Part shown: positions 1-19,655 of the stretch, piece after piece | Layout of the letters: each line of letters starts with the position of its first letter | How positions within the stretch are numbered: the first letter of the stretch is position 1 | NCBI RefSeq assembly: GCF_047663525.1 | Contig: NC_092613.1 | Location: 7,713,501-7,777,500, forward strand | Source: Anas platyrhynchos | Taxonomy: Eukaryota > Chordata > Aves > Anseriformes > Anatidae | Direction: 5' to 3' | DNA length: 64,000 bases | Notes under the pieces: model-generated | Databases searched by the model: none | What the model saw: the letters and a program-made list of their open reading frames with translations, nothing else | Told to the model about the DNA's origin: nothing | Position numbers and translations under genes: made by a program

Positions 1-138
1 GAACCCAGCCGCCTCCAGCCCCGCCAGCACCGGCTCCGACAGCAGCAGAGACCCGAAATCGGACGGGCCCCCGGGCACCGCCACATCCCGCGTGCGGGTC
101 CGCTCCCTCCCGCCCGCCGCCTCAGCGGGCGCCGCCAT
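1..138 (-). CDS. DDX20: DDX20 (Gemin3) first coding exon, partial at left edge
   Basis: DDX20 is a DEAD-box RNA helicase of the SMN-Gemin complex, which loads Sm proteins on spliceosomal snRNAs. Read on the minus strand from the ATG at 138, the frame is open for 46 codons to the window edge. It contains a TRTRDV stretch (residues 14-19) and, at about 27-46, a DFxSLLLSxPVLxGLxAAGF block. Both match the human DDX20 region just before the helicase Q-motif, as I remember that protein. The helicase core lies outside the window. The start context is strong (A at -3, G at +4). The leader before TRTRDV is about 35 residues shorter than in human from memory, so either the bird protein is shorter or another start is used. 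An upstream two-codon ORF (ATG at 192-190, stop at 186-184) would lie in the 5'UTR if transcription starts above it. The exon's 3' boundary cannot be seen. Confidence 0.88.
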   Translation of the reverse strand, partial: MAAPAEAAGGRERTRTRDVAVPGGPSDFGSLLLSEPVLAGLEAAGF

Positions 139-163
139 CTTGGGAGCGGGGAGCGGGCGCGCG

Positions 164-179
164 GCCTCTCGCGAGAGGC
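164..179. promoter_or_regulatory. 16-bp palindrome with TCTCGCGAGA core
   Basis: The sequence GCCTCTCGCGAGAGGC is its own reverse complement. The central ten bases match the TCTCGCGAGA promoter element. It lies 26 bp upstream of the DDX20 start codon. Confidence 0.8.
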
Positions 180-194
180 GCCCTCAAAACATGG

Positions 195-208
195 CCGCCA
201 GGGGGCGC
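195..208 (+). promoter_or_regulatory. CTCF-type site
   Basis: CCGCCAGGGGGCGC agrees with the CTCF core consensus CCASYAGRKGGCRS apart from the third base. It lies in an active-looking CpG promoter. Occupancy is inferred, not shown. Confidence 0.6.
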
Positions 209-560
209 CCCGGGGCTGGCGGCGCCGAGCCCGGCCCTCAGGGGCAGAGCGGGCTGGGTTGGGGCTTGTCCCGTCGTTTGTGTGCGTTACCTTGACGAAA
301 TTACATAAACCTCGTAAAAAGCAGCCGGTGGAGCTCTCATCTTCGAAGTGTGGAAGGTGGCGGTGCTCGTTGCGGTGGATTCCAGAAGTCGGACGTGGGA
401 TTTTTGCATTCAGTTACAAATTCCTCGGGGTTTTCAGTAAACTACTGATGACTTCCCCGTTTTCTGCAGTCAGTGGAAACGGTTCCCCTGCCTCTGATCT
501 GATTTCACACGCTGGCAGGGAATACTGCTACTCACCGGGGCTTTATCTGCACACGTATTT

Positions 561-660
561 GAATCACAGACTCATCAAGGTTGGAAGCAACCTCCAAGAC
601 CACCCAGGCCAACCATCCCCCTGCTACCAATGTCACCTACTAAACCCATCCTACAGCTTG
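561..660 (-). mobile_element. CR1 LINE 3'-end fragment
   Basis: From the GAATCACAGACTCATCAAGG stretch onward through 'ttggaagcaacctccaagac' and 'caggccaaccatc', the sequence follows the reverse complement of the chicken CR1 3' end. Its 3' end points left, so the element lies on the minus strand. It is about 100 bp long, diverged and 5'-truncated, as most CR1 copies are. The right boundary is approximate. Confidence 0.8.
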
Positions 661-2300
661 TCTTAAACCTGGTAGCTCTGACCTGATTAGGAACGAGGTA
701 AAGAAGGCAGAAACAAAGACCATCTGCAGGAGATCAGGGGGTGCAGGCCACCCCTCTGAACAAGATGAGGGCATGAGACACACCATCCACGCCTGCCCAC
801 AGGCCCAGGGCTGGCATGTTGAGTCAAGGCACAGGCTGTGCTTTGGGGGGTAATCGACACAACACATCTTTTCAGCTAATTTCCTGGCATTTTTTCTACC
901 AACATTAGCAATTATTTCCTGTTTACAGCAATAAGCGAGGCTGTGGCTCCCCACTGTGAATCTCAATAGATGCATTTATCTACATAGAGGCAGTTAATGA
1001 TTATGTTTATGAGGCAGCAATCCTTTATACGAGACAGACAAACCTTCAAAGCTAAACAGCCTTTCATACCTTCCTGGGCCGTTTGTTTTAGGAACCACAC
1101 AAAAGCTTACACTTAGAAATATCAGAGAGGACAAAACCACTGTACTGCAGGAGGGAAATGAAACGAACTGGAGATCTTGCCACAAGCTCCACAAGTAGGA
1201 GCTTTAATTAGTGCATAAATCTGAACCCTGGGGAGAAAGCTGGGCTCAAGACACACTGGAGAACAGCCTGAGCACTGGACATAGGGAAAGGCAGCGCCAG
1301 GCCAGAAGTAGTAGGAGGAGAAAACAGGGAAGTGGTCAGAAGAGAGGAGTGAGAACAGAGGGGGAAAGGGAGTTGTGCGAGGAATGGAGCTGATGGGTCA
1401 GCAAAGGAATGATGGAGAAGGCTGCAAAAGAGGAGGACAAAATTGACCATGTTGGTAAAGCAGCCTCAACAAGCTTCCTGGCAGCTGGTGCCCACAGGAC
1501 ATATAGATGTGTTTAGGGAGAAAGCAGCCACCGCTGATCTCTAAGCTGTTCTACTGTAGTGAAATACCAGGGAAAGTTTGTTCTGACCCCTCTAGATTCA
1601 GCCCTCAAGTTTCTCATTAAGCACTCTGAGTCTGGGATATGGTTGTACTGCATGTAGAAACAGGGTTTATAAGCTAGGGTACTATATAAAAAAAAAAAAA
1701 AGTGTAGCACTCACTTCAGCAAAAGCCAAGTGTATTAATATTCGTATATGCATTACTTACTCTACCCTGTAGATCACTTACTTTAAATCATGGATGGTTT
1801 TATGCATATCAGCTTTTATTGTCATAGCAGCAGTTTAGAGGCTCTGGACATGCGGCTTCAATTCATTGCAATGGGATTTGAAAAATCTCAACAGTGACTT
1901 CTACTGTATAAGCACATACACTGTGTCATTATTCTTACATTTCCAGGCAGCCTAAATGAATTGTAATGGCTTTTGATGTACCACAGTCTCTGTTACGCTT
2001 TTGAAATTCTTCATGTTTATATTCCTTATGGGAGGAAAAAAAGAAAAAAGAAAAGAAAAGTCTGGCAAATTCTATTCACTTGTTATATTTTATTATGATG
2101 ATCTCTTCTCATGAATATCTGAGTACCAACGACAAGTGGGGCCCCACAGCACAAAGACAGTTTCTGCTTTGGAGAGCTTACCTCTACGAAGTCGGGACAG
2201 GCCAGATGGTAGGGGCAAGAACTGTGCCACAGAGCAGAGGCAACAGGCTATCCACATACATTCTGTTAGTTCCAATTATTTTTTAATTTTTAAGTGGATA

Positions 2301-2323
2301 TTCCCCTTGGTCCTCAAGGGGAA
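2301..2323. repeat. 9-bp perfect inverted repeat, 5-nt loop
   Basis: TTCCCCTTG (2301-2309) and CAAGGGGAA (2315-2323) are exact reverse complements separated by GTCCT. No run of T follows and no gene is adjacent. It may be a chance hairpin. Confidence 0.6.
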
Positions 2324-4047
2324 ATGAGCCTCCAACATGAGATAATTCTCTGGATACATCTGAAAAAGGAGACAGACAAGGAGATCTGGACATAACGAAT
2401 GCTTTGATTAAATACAGCCTCTCATAACCCTTTTAAATTGATGTGATTTAAACAGACAACAAAGAGCAGTTGGAAGTGTCTGTGCCCATGGGGGAAGGGC
2501 AGAGGAGTGATAAAGCATCCATAAGCAATGAACTGCTCCCCCTTTCCATCTTCCTTGCATGTTTTGTTTTTTTTTTTTTCCTCTCCTGAGGTAGCAGGTA
2601 TGTTGCAGTACAACTTAGCAATTTGGATACAGACATCATTGTTCTCTGCTGCATATTGTTAATGGGACATTCACACACATCACTTTAATGCAGAAAGACA
2701 CTGCAGTTTGTAGGCATTTATTCAATTTTCTCAATCTCCACTGGAATCTGGTGAGAGGGTTTCCAAACCATCACACTCATTTCCAAACGAGCCACACTCG
2801 TTCCCTGCAGCATGCACAGTCTCTGGCTGCAAGTTGAGGGACAGGCTCCGTCTCTGCCTTCATTTTGCACAATTTCCGAAGTAAATCCATAGACGGTTGC
2901 TAGCTCACACTAGTCAGCCACCCCAGTCATTTCATGTGAGGTCCATAATACCTGGTGCTTTACATAAGCTCCAGCTCCAGAAGTGTCTGCAGGGCTTGTC
3001 TACCTGGTCAGGTGCAATCAGGAGCTTAATTCTTCCTGCACACTTAGCAGGAGCCCTGGTAGCTGCTGCTGTTAGAGGCATGACTCAGGGCAAGACTAGA
3101 CTGTCTGATGAAGCAGATGCTCAGATCCTCAAAGCTTTCCCTCTTGAAGTGTATCATTTGATCTAATGAAAGTTTTTGCTTCTCCCTTAAACCTTACACT
3201 CATAGAAGATCACAACTGCTACTAACTTTGTTTTAAAGTCTCCGTATGGTGTGCCTTCTGCCTTGAGTCAAAAACGTGCTTTTGCCTCTGGGTTTCAGAT
3301 TCAAAAAACCCACAATGTGCCTCCCAGTGAAATACTCATTATCAAACTATTTTGACTGATTCAAACCATTGCATAGAACACAGTTTGCTCCCTGGGTAAG
3401 GCAGCATGAAGGAACCAAAAAGTCACAAAGCATTTCTCCCATCCTGGGTGCAGATGGGTGTAGGCAGAGTACACCATAGCAGGTTTTCATTTCTCTTTCA
3501 AGGGAGATACCAGGGATGCTTGGGTGCAGAATGATGCACTATGTAGAAATGATATGCACCCTGCACAGGAAAAAATAAAGCATGGATGTTGGAAATTGGT
3601 GGCCTTCATACAGCCAGTTAGCTGCATAAATGTCAACCTATTTCTCATCAATGTTAAAACAGCGTTGCATTGCTGCAAATTGAAGTCTGCGTGTAGTGGA
3701 GTCCCTCAGCAGTGCCACCTTTCCTCCATTGCAGTAAGATTCAGAGGAAGTAATCATGTTCAAAGCAGCCTTTAGAAAACTCGACAATTAATCTGAGTAC
3801 TCTGCAGGCAGAATCAGTCCTGGTAAAGGATTTAGATTAGTAAAAGAAGTAGGTAAGACCTTCTGAGCAGTAATATTTATTAAAAATAACTGGGTTTTAG
3901 GAAGGGATACAAACCAACCAGAATCTTCTGGGGCTTAGAAAAAAAAAAAAACACAGCTCACTAAATTTTCCCATAACTGCTGACTGCACATTTCCTCAAA
4001 ACGGTGCTCACTGCTGTTTTGTCTGTGTTATGACCCCACCTGATGTT

Positions 4048-4153
4048 TTGTCCCACTTGATCCAGAGGAAGGTGTCCCTGCCCGTGGCAGGGGGTTGGAG
4101 CTAGGTGATCTTTAAGTTCTCTTCCAACCCAAACCACTCTGTGATTCTGTGAG
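4048..4153 (+). mobile_element. CR1 LINE 3'-end fragment
   Basis: The run from 'cacttgatccagaggaagg' through 'gtgtccctgccc', 'ggttggagctaggtgatct' and 'cttccaacccaaacca' to the terminal 'tctgtgattctgtga' matches the CR1 3' end in sense orientation, including the short 8-bp tail repeat at 4138-4153. It is 5'-truncated. Similarity may start a little earlier, near 4031. Confidence 0.92.
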
Positions 4154-7100
4154 GTGCATATTACATATTCAATTTTCCCTCCAAGATTAATTTTCCTCAT
4201 GAATCTATATATTAATATATCAGCGTTGGATACATGACCTTATAAAGCACCTGAGAGGTGCATGCTGATGATATTCAAGGTCAGGTTCTTGCTATTTCAG
4301 ACTGTAAAGCACTTGCCTTCAGGAGCAAGGCAGAGGTCCATACCACATGTTCAGCATTCAGCATGCATCCGAAGGCTAACGCAGAGTGCAAAGCATCATC
4401 TTGACATCTCGAGTATCAGTTCTAAGTACTCACCAGTGATTTATCAATCTCTTCTTTCTGTGGAACTTTTTCTTCATCTGCTACAGCTAAATTCTTCTAT
4501 TAACTCTTTTGAAGACTGGGGTAAACTGCTCCCAGAGAATTTATACTGGCTTCCAGAGCTGTCAGGGTGCGTGTATATCTTCTTAAAGTACATTCATTAT
4601 AGATTTGAACATTGTTACTGTAAAAAAAGCACCTACCTTCTCTTATTCCTTTAGCTTCAGATGATCGTGTTTCATATCTGCCAGGACATGGAGTCATTCA
4701 GAACGAGTCTTGGTTTCCATAATATTTAAAAATATTTTTAAAGTGAGATAATCTCATCCTTCTTTCCCAGATGTGTTCAGATGAAGACAATGAACTTTCT
4801 CTGTTCTCTGCAGCACATGGGAATGGCTCTGAGTGTGGTATGTATTTGTGTTTACACTGCCATGGTAACTGTGTTTGTTCTCTGTACAGTAGGGCACATC
4901 ACCGTGAAAGGGCCATTGAAATTAGCATAGACAGTGACTTCATATTCACCACCAAAATTTGACTCCAAGCGCCCTGCACATTCATTTTTCCTTTGAAAAC
5001 AGAATGGATGGCAAGTTACCAATGAGTAGCAAGTCTTTGAGGCAGCTACTTCTTTCTTAAGTTTTCTTTCTTGCTTTAGTTGGCAAAGTTTTGGATTTTT
5101 TCTAGCAAGCCAGGTGTATGGAGTGTTATTATATTACAGACTCATAGAATGATGCATTATAGAATTATATAATATTATTACAGAATATAATTGTTATACT
5201 ATGTTATGGAATATTTAATAATAATGACAGGGTCTTACATCCGTTTAAGACTCCTTTCAGTGCCCTTGTGGTGAATGGATTTGATTCCTAGTTGGGCATG
5301 ACCTTCAGAGGGATCCACAAGAACTCTACAAATTCCAGTTAAAACACAAATTATACAGGGGAGTCACTGCAGAAGCAGGTACAGATGCTGCTGTTTCCAG
5401 ATTTAAAAAAAAAAAAAAACCTTCATATGCACTCTCAGCAGTAATCTGGAACTGAATGCCAAAAAAAATGCAGTGCCAGAGGGCCAGAAAGTAAGCAGCA
5501 CTTGTCATTCCTACAAATCGCCCCATGCAACCTTTAATGACCATGACTTACAGGCAAAGACATTACTGTTTTATTCTTCCCACATTCCAGTTCCAGTCTT
5601 TTTCTGACCCTTCACTACAGCACACATGAATTAAATAGCAAGCTCTCCCAGGCAAAGGCCTTGCATTATTTATCTTTACTGTTTTGGTACTGAAGGAGTT
5701 GAGGAGGAGAGGGCATGCTAACACACGGATACATGAACACATGCGTTACCCTTTCTTAAAGCTAAATATTTCTGAGGAGAAAGTTAATAAAGTAAGTTCC
5801 TGATTCTCCGATACATAAATTACCTCTTTGTCACTGCCAAGACTGAAAATTAAATGAAAACTATTGAACCTTCTATGTCTTAAAATTAAAAAATTGATTT
5901 TAATGTTAGTGAAAGATGGGTAATAATGTAGAATTCCATTTTAAATATAATAACGCTAAAGAGATACAAAAAGCAGACATCAAAATACCAGCTCAGAGTA
6001 ACTATTCCAACTACACCAGTGACGAGGGGCTTATCATTACTGCCAATACTTTGCTCTGGTCGTTGTGCTCCAAATAAATAAATACATCCCATTTTAATCA
6101 TGGCTAAGCTTTTATACCAAGGTTTGTTAAATTATTTTTCTGCTAGCACAAACATGATCTAGGTCACCAAAACGCAGCCAGCTGAGCTGTAATCCAATAG
6201 TTCTTTAACACCAGACAGCGCAGAGTGCAGGAGGAGTTTCCCTGCCCTGGTCCTTACTCAAGCACCAGGGGAATGTCGGGGGCTGGAACCTGGCTGGGCC
6301 ATTAAAAGTTTTACTTTTGGCAGGGAGGCACAGTGAGGTGGGGGCCTGCACGAATAAATAACTTGATGGGAGACTGCACAAATAAACAACTTAATGGAAT
6401 AAACGGTCACATTTACAGGAGTAATTTACCTTTATATTAACGAATTTAAAACCAGAACTAAAGTTTTCGCATTATGTTCTTACCTATCTTGGCTGGCTGT
6501 TTAGGGCTCAGTGCAGTTAAACAATGATGGATGCAATTCAGGTCATGCTGCAGCCTCAGTGAGAAGAGATTCTAAAAGATTCGCCTTCAGTGAGCAAGAA
6601 AATAAAAATGAAAGAAAATTCAGAGATAAGCATGGTTGTTAGTTCAACAAAGAACAGTCACGTGAGAGCACTGAGGAAGAAGATCAATGAACTGAAAGAC
6701 AACAAATGAGATAAGGAAGCCTTCAGCTGTGAAGGGATGGATGTTTTCTCAAATGAGAAGGAATGAGGCATTGCACGTAAGTGGAATACACAACTCCTAT
6801 TTTCTATTTTTTGCCCAAGGATCTCAGTTTTTCATTTTATACTGAAATAAGTCATGTAGCTTTCTGCTTAAGGGTGTTTTGTTCTCATCTTTGCATTTTC
6901 TTGGAGACACGATTTTCCACTGCACTGCACCATCTGCTCATCGCTTACACCACTGCAGAGTGGAAGGGAGCGCAGTGCCCGGCATGCAGCATCCACGTTG
7001 CTTTGAGCCACTCATCTACACAGAAAAGACAAATGTTGCTCAGTGGGGAAATCTTACTGAGAACATATTTTTCATTTATCTGTACTCCTGTGAGTTCCCA

Positions 7101-9040
7101 GAAGCTTGGAGCACATGAACATTCTGGTCTTCTCTGTCCTCGTGCACTCCTTCACCAGCCTCACTGGACACGAGCAATCCTGGAGGCTAAAAAAAAAAAA
7201 AAAAAACAACAACACAACTAAAACGACAACCTGGAACAGAAGGCAAACGGAGGCTAAAACCTCTTCCCTGTTTTCTGCTGGCCATACACATGTGCAGTTG
7301 GCCTCCTGGATGCTGGAAAATATAATATTGCTTACCTAAGACTTCAGGCTTCAAATAATCTTGTGTATCTTTTTTGTACTGGAATATTCCAAGCACTGCT
7401 AAAAAGCATCAGTTAAAACAAATTCAGGAAAACCAAGATAGATAAACAAACAAAGTACCATAAAACAATGCTGGGGAGAGCATCCTGTGCCGAGGATAAT
7501 CCCCGATCTGATTTCACGCAGGTTTGCAAGATGCCAAAACCACAGGGCTCGGCAGCAGCCGACCTGGCCCGGACACAGTAACCCAGGAGAACAGATTCAT
7601 TCCCTCCTGATGGCTGCTCTCAGCCCATTCCCTACCAAATGTAGAAAAATACCTAAAACCACAATTGTTTCAAAGCTGACTTGGATAAACTAAGCTCTTG
7701 GTCACTTTTCAGCTCAAACCAGCTCACCCTAGGCTTATGTATTACAAAGTTGAAGAGAACATGCCAGCACGTTTTAGCGTTGGTGCCATGCCACAAGGGA
7801 GGTGTAATGCCTGATATTACTTTATGGCACTGAGGTAATTCAATAAATTACAAAAATATGCTACTGGTAGAAGAGAAACAAAGGTCTAGAGCCACCCAAG
7901 AAAGACAGAAACCTCGAATCCGAGGCAGTGGTTCTTCTGCAAGTGGACCCATGCAATGCAGACAGAGAAAGGAGACGTGGCTCTGGCGATGTAGCATTAA
8001 TAATCAGCAGAGGCAGGAGTTCCAGCCTGTATTCCCCACATGATGCCATCTTTTTGATTTTTTACCACTGACTGGCTGTTCAGACTGCCATATGATACTT
8101 GGTATGCTTGAACAGGCAAGGGAGATGCTTGCCCCGACCCTGGGCCGTGGGGAACGTCCAGCTGGCCAACCCTGCCAGCCAGATTTCAAGGAAAAGTTTA
8201 GAGCTAGGCCAGTTGGCATGGGCTTTAAGGAAGACTCGAGACTGGCAGGTATCCCACTCACTTCACAGTGTACTGCTGGAAGCGATTAACTTTTTGATAA
8301 GGCCACTTCTTTAACATGCTAATATGTTTACTGCCACGTGTTCCATGAAGTCTTGGAGAGGTGCAACTTGCCTGCCTCCTCGATACGATGTGGAAACCCT
8401 GCAACAAATAGAGACAGGAAATGGCCAATAGTAAAAGAGATGCTGGAAGGACGGATAAATGTGATCTTTAGAGCGTTTCCCAAACGTAAGTGAAAGCCCA
8501 GAGCGCAAATTTCTCATTTAAGTTGGATTTTTTACATAAAGATCAGCTTTCAAAACACCACGGCTGAGTTCTACAAACGAAATCCCACCACCAACTACAA
8601 AAAGTGTTCTCCTTCAAAAAATAAAGACCTGAAAAGGCAAAAGCTTCAGCAAGTCTTTGACAATCCTCAAACTTACAAGAAAAGGCAAGTAGTAGTCTTT
8701 CACCCCAAACCTGAGAACACAAACTTGCATTTCTCATTCTACCGACTCTCTTCCCACTGCACGACAACCCCGACGAGCCTTTAAGCCGTTCGGGGGGCTC
8801 GGCATTGCTCACCAAAGAGCGCACGGCACCGAGCACAACGGGGCTAGCAGCGCGCACCCGAGGAACACCGAAAATCCCGAACTGCTCCGAAACAAGTGCG
8901 GCTCCAGAGCAGAGCCCAGGGACCCCCGGAGACCCCCAGGGTCCCCCGCCGCGCTGCGCACCCCGCAGGACGCGGACCCCGCAGCCCCGGCCGAGCCTCC
9001 CCATCCCTCCCCAAAGCTCCTCCGGGTGGTGCCGCCCCGC

Positions 9041-9062
9041 GGGGGCGGGCGGGGGCCGGGGC
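9041..9062 (+). promoter_or_regulatory. GC-box / G-quadruplex-type G-tract cluster
   Basis: Four G-tracts of three to five bases are separated by one or two C residues (GGGGG-C-GGG-C-GGGGG-CC-GGGG). This fits both overlapping Sp1/KLF GC boxes and the pattern for a G-quadruplex on the coding strand just upstream of INKA2. Confidence 0.65.
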
Positions 9063-9146
9063 GAGCCCCCCCCCTCCGGTCCCTCCTTCCCCTCCCCGCC
9101 CCGGCTGCACGGGCGGAGCGCTCTCCCGGCGGGGCTGCGCCGGGCC

Positions 9147-18759
<9,613 letters not shown>

Positions 18760-19655
18760 GTTTGTCGTGTCCCCTGCTCTGCCAAGCATTTCTTGCACCA
18801 GGGAGGAGCTGAGGCCGTGCACTTCTCAGGAGTCCCCCAAGCTCTCGGCTGGGACCGAAAAGTCTCTGAAGTGTGCCATGCCGTGGCTGCAATCCCCTGC
18901 ACGTGGCATCTCCCATCGAGCTGCAGCTGGCTCAGCCCCACACACTGAGGCAGCCCGTGGGGACCAATATTTGCAGAAATAATCAGAATTGTTGGCAGCT
19001 TTTAGGGTGAGCGGTGCCACCGATAGCAGCTCCTGGAGCCTGCCTCGTGACAGCACCTTCAGGCCCCCTCAGGTCATCTCCAGTTACAGTACCTGCAGCA
19101 CAAAATTCACTGTATGCGTGTGTATGAGTGTGCAAATATATAGTTTTTTAAAAATTCTGCTTGTGTGCACTTAAAACCAGGTTGTAAACCTGGCAATTCT
19201 AGCAGTGATCCTGAAGGACTTGTTATTTAAATTTTAGAAAAAAATGAGTGCTGCCACCTAAATTTCAACAATTGCTACATGCAGGTGTTGAATCCCAGCT
19301 CTGTTGCATTTCAGCTGTTTCTCGTCCCCCTGAGCTGCATCTCCACTGTGCTCATAGCACAAATTCCCCCTCCTGCTAAACCAGCAGGGCCGGAGGCTCC
19401 TTCATGGACATCTGTGACACTTGGAAACTCCAGCCGCTTTTGCCTCTTTCCATGCCCTTCTCCCCCGGGCTCACATTGAGATACAGCATTGCCACAGATG
19501 TTTATTGTTAACTTTGCACTGTGACACAGAATTGCAAGAGACATTTGTTGTTGTTGTTTCCCCTGTTGTTGTGTACAAACCCTGTCCTGAAAGAACCAAG
19601 TTCTTCAGCAGCCAGCTCTCCAAGAGCTACAAATAAAGCAGCATCATCCCCGTGT
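18760..19655 (+). other. INKA2: INKA2 3'UTR (proximal end)
   Basis: The region follows the stop codon and runs to about 18 bases past the AATAAA at 19632-19637. It has no long frame, and a TTG-rich stretch near 19544-19572. A second AATAAA at 21899-21904 could give a longer form, so the end is uncertain. Confidence 0.6.
19632..19637 (+). terminator. INKA2 candidate poly(A) signal
   Basis: AATAAA lies 873 bases after the INKA2 stop codon and is followed within 25-55 bases by GT-rich sequence ('tgtgctgtgg', 'gtttgtgtcctggtg'), as expected for a cleavage site. Confidence 0.6.

Larger units (their letters stand above)
139..300 (-). promoter_or_regulatory. DDX20 CpG-rich promoter with YY1-, TCTCGCGAGA- and CTCF-type motifs
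   Basis: This G/C- and CpG-rich segment lies directly upstream of the DDX20 start. It holds a 16-bp perfect palindrome (164-179) containing TCTCGCGAGA, a known housekeeping-promoter element linked to ZBTB33/Kaiso. It also has a CCGCCAGGGGGCGC sequence (195-208) that fits the CTCF core on the plus strand. The DDX20 ATG itself sits in AAGATGGCGGC (131-141, minus), a full YY1 motif. No TATA box is seen. The promoter might work in both directions, but I find no supported gene leaving to the right. Confidence 0.75.
301..8750. other. DDX20-INKA2 intergenic spacer, no gene seen
   Basis: Only short uninterrupted frames occur here, without recognisable domains or paired splice sites. Contents I can name are two CR1 remnants, a small hairpin at 2301-2323, A/T-rich stretches near 4700-4740 and 5140-5220, and a poly-A run at about 7190-7206. 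The human region has an antisense RNA near INKA2; nothing in this sequence lets me place one. Confidence 0.6.

Noticed and set aside
190..294. Plus-strand ATG in MAARGRPG..., possible divergent gene next to DDX20
   Set aside because: Only about 34 codons, G/C-driven composition, no donor site or homology that I recognise.
5140..5220. 'tcatagaatgatgcattatagaatt' as a CR1 tail
   Set aside because: The tail-like repeats are present but no CR1 body follows; it merges into simple A/T-rich sequence.
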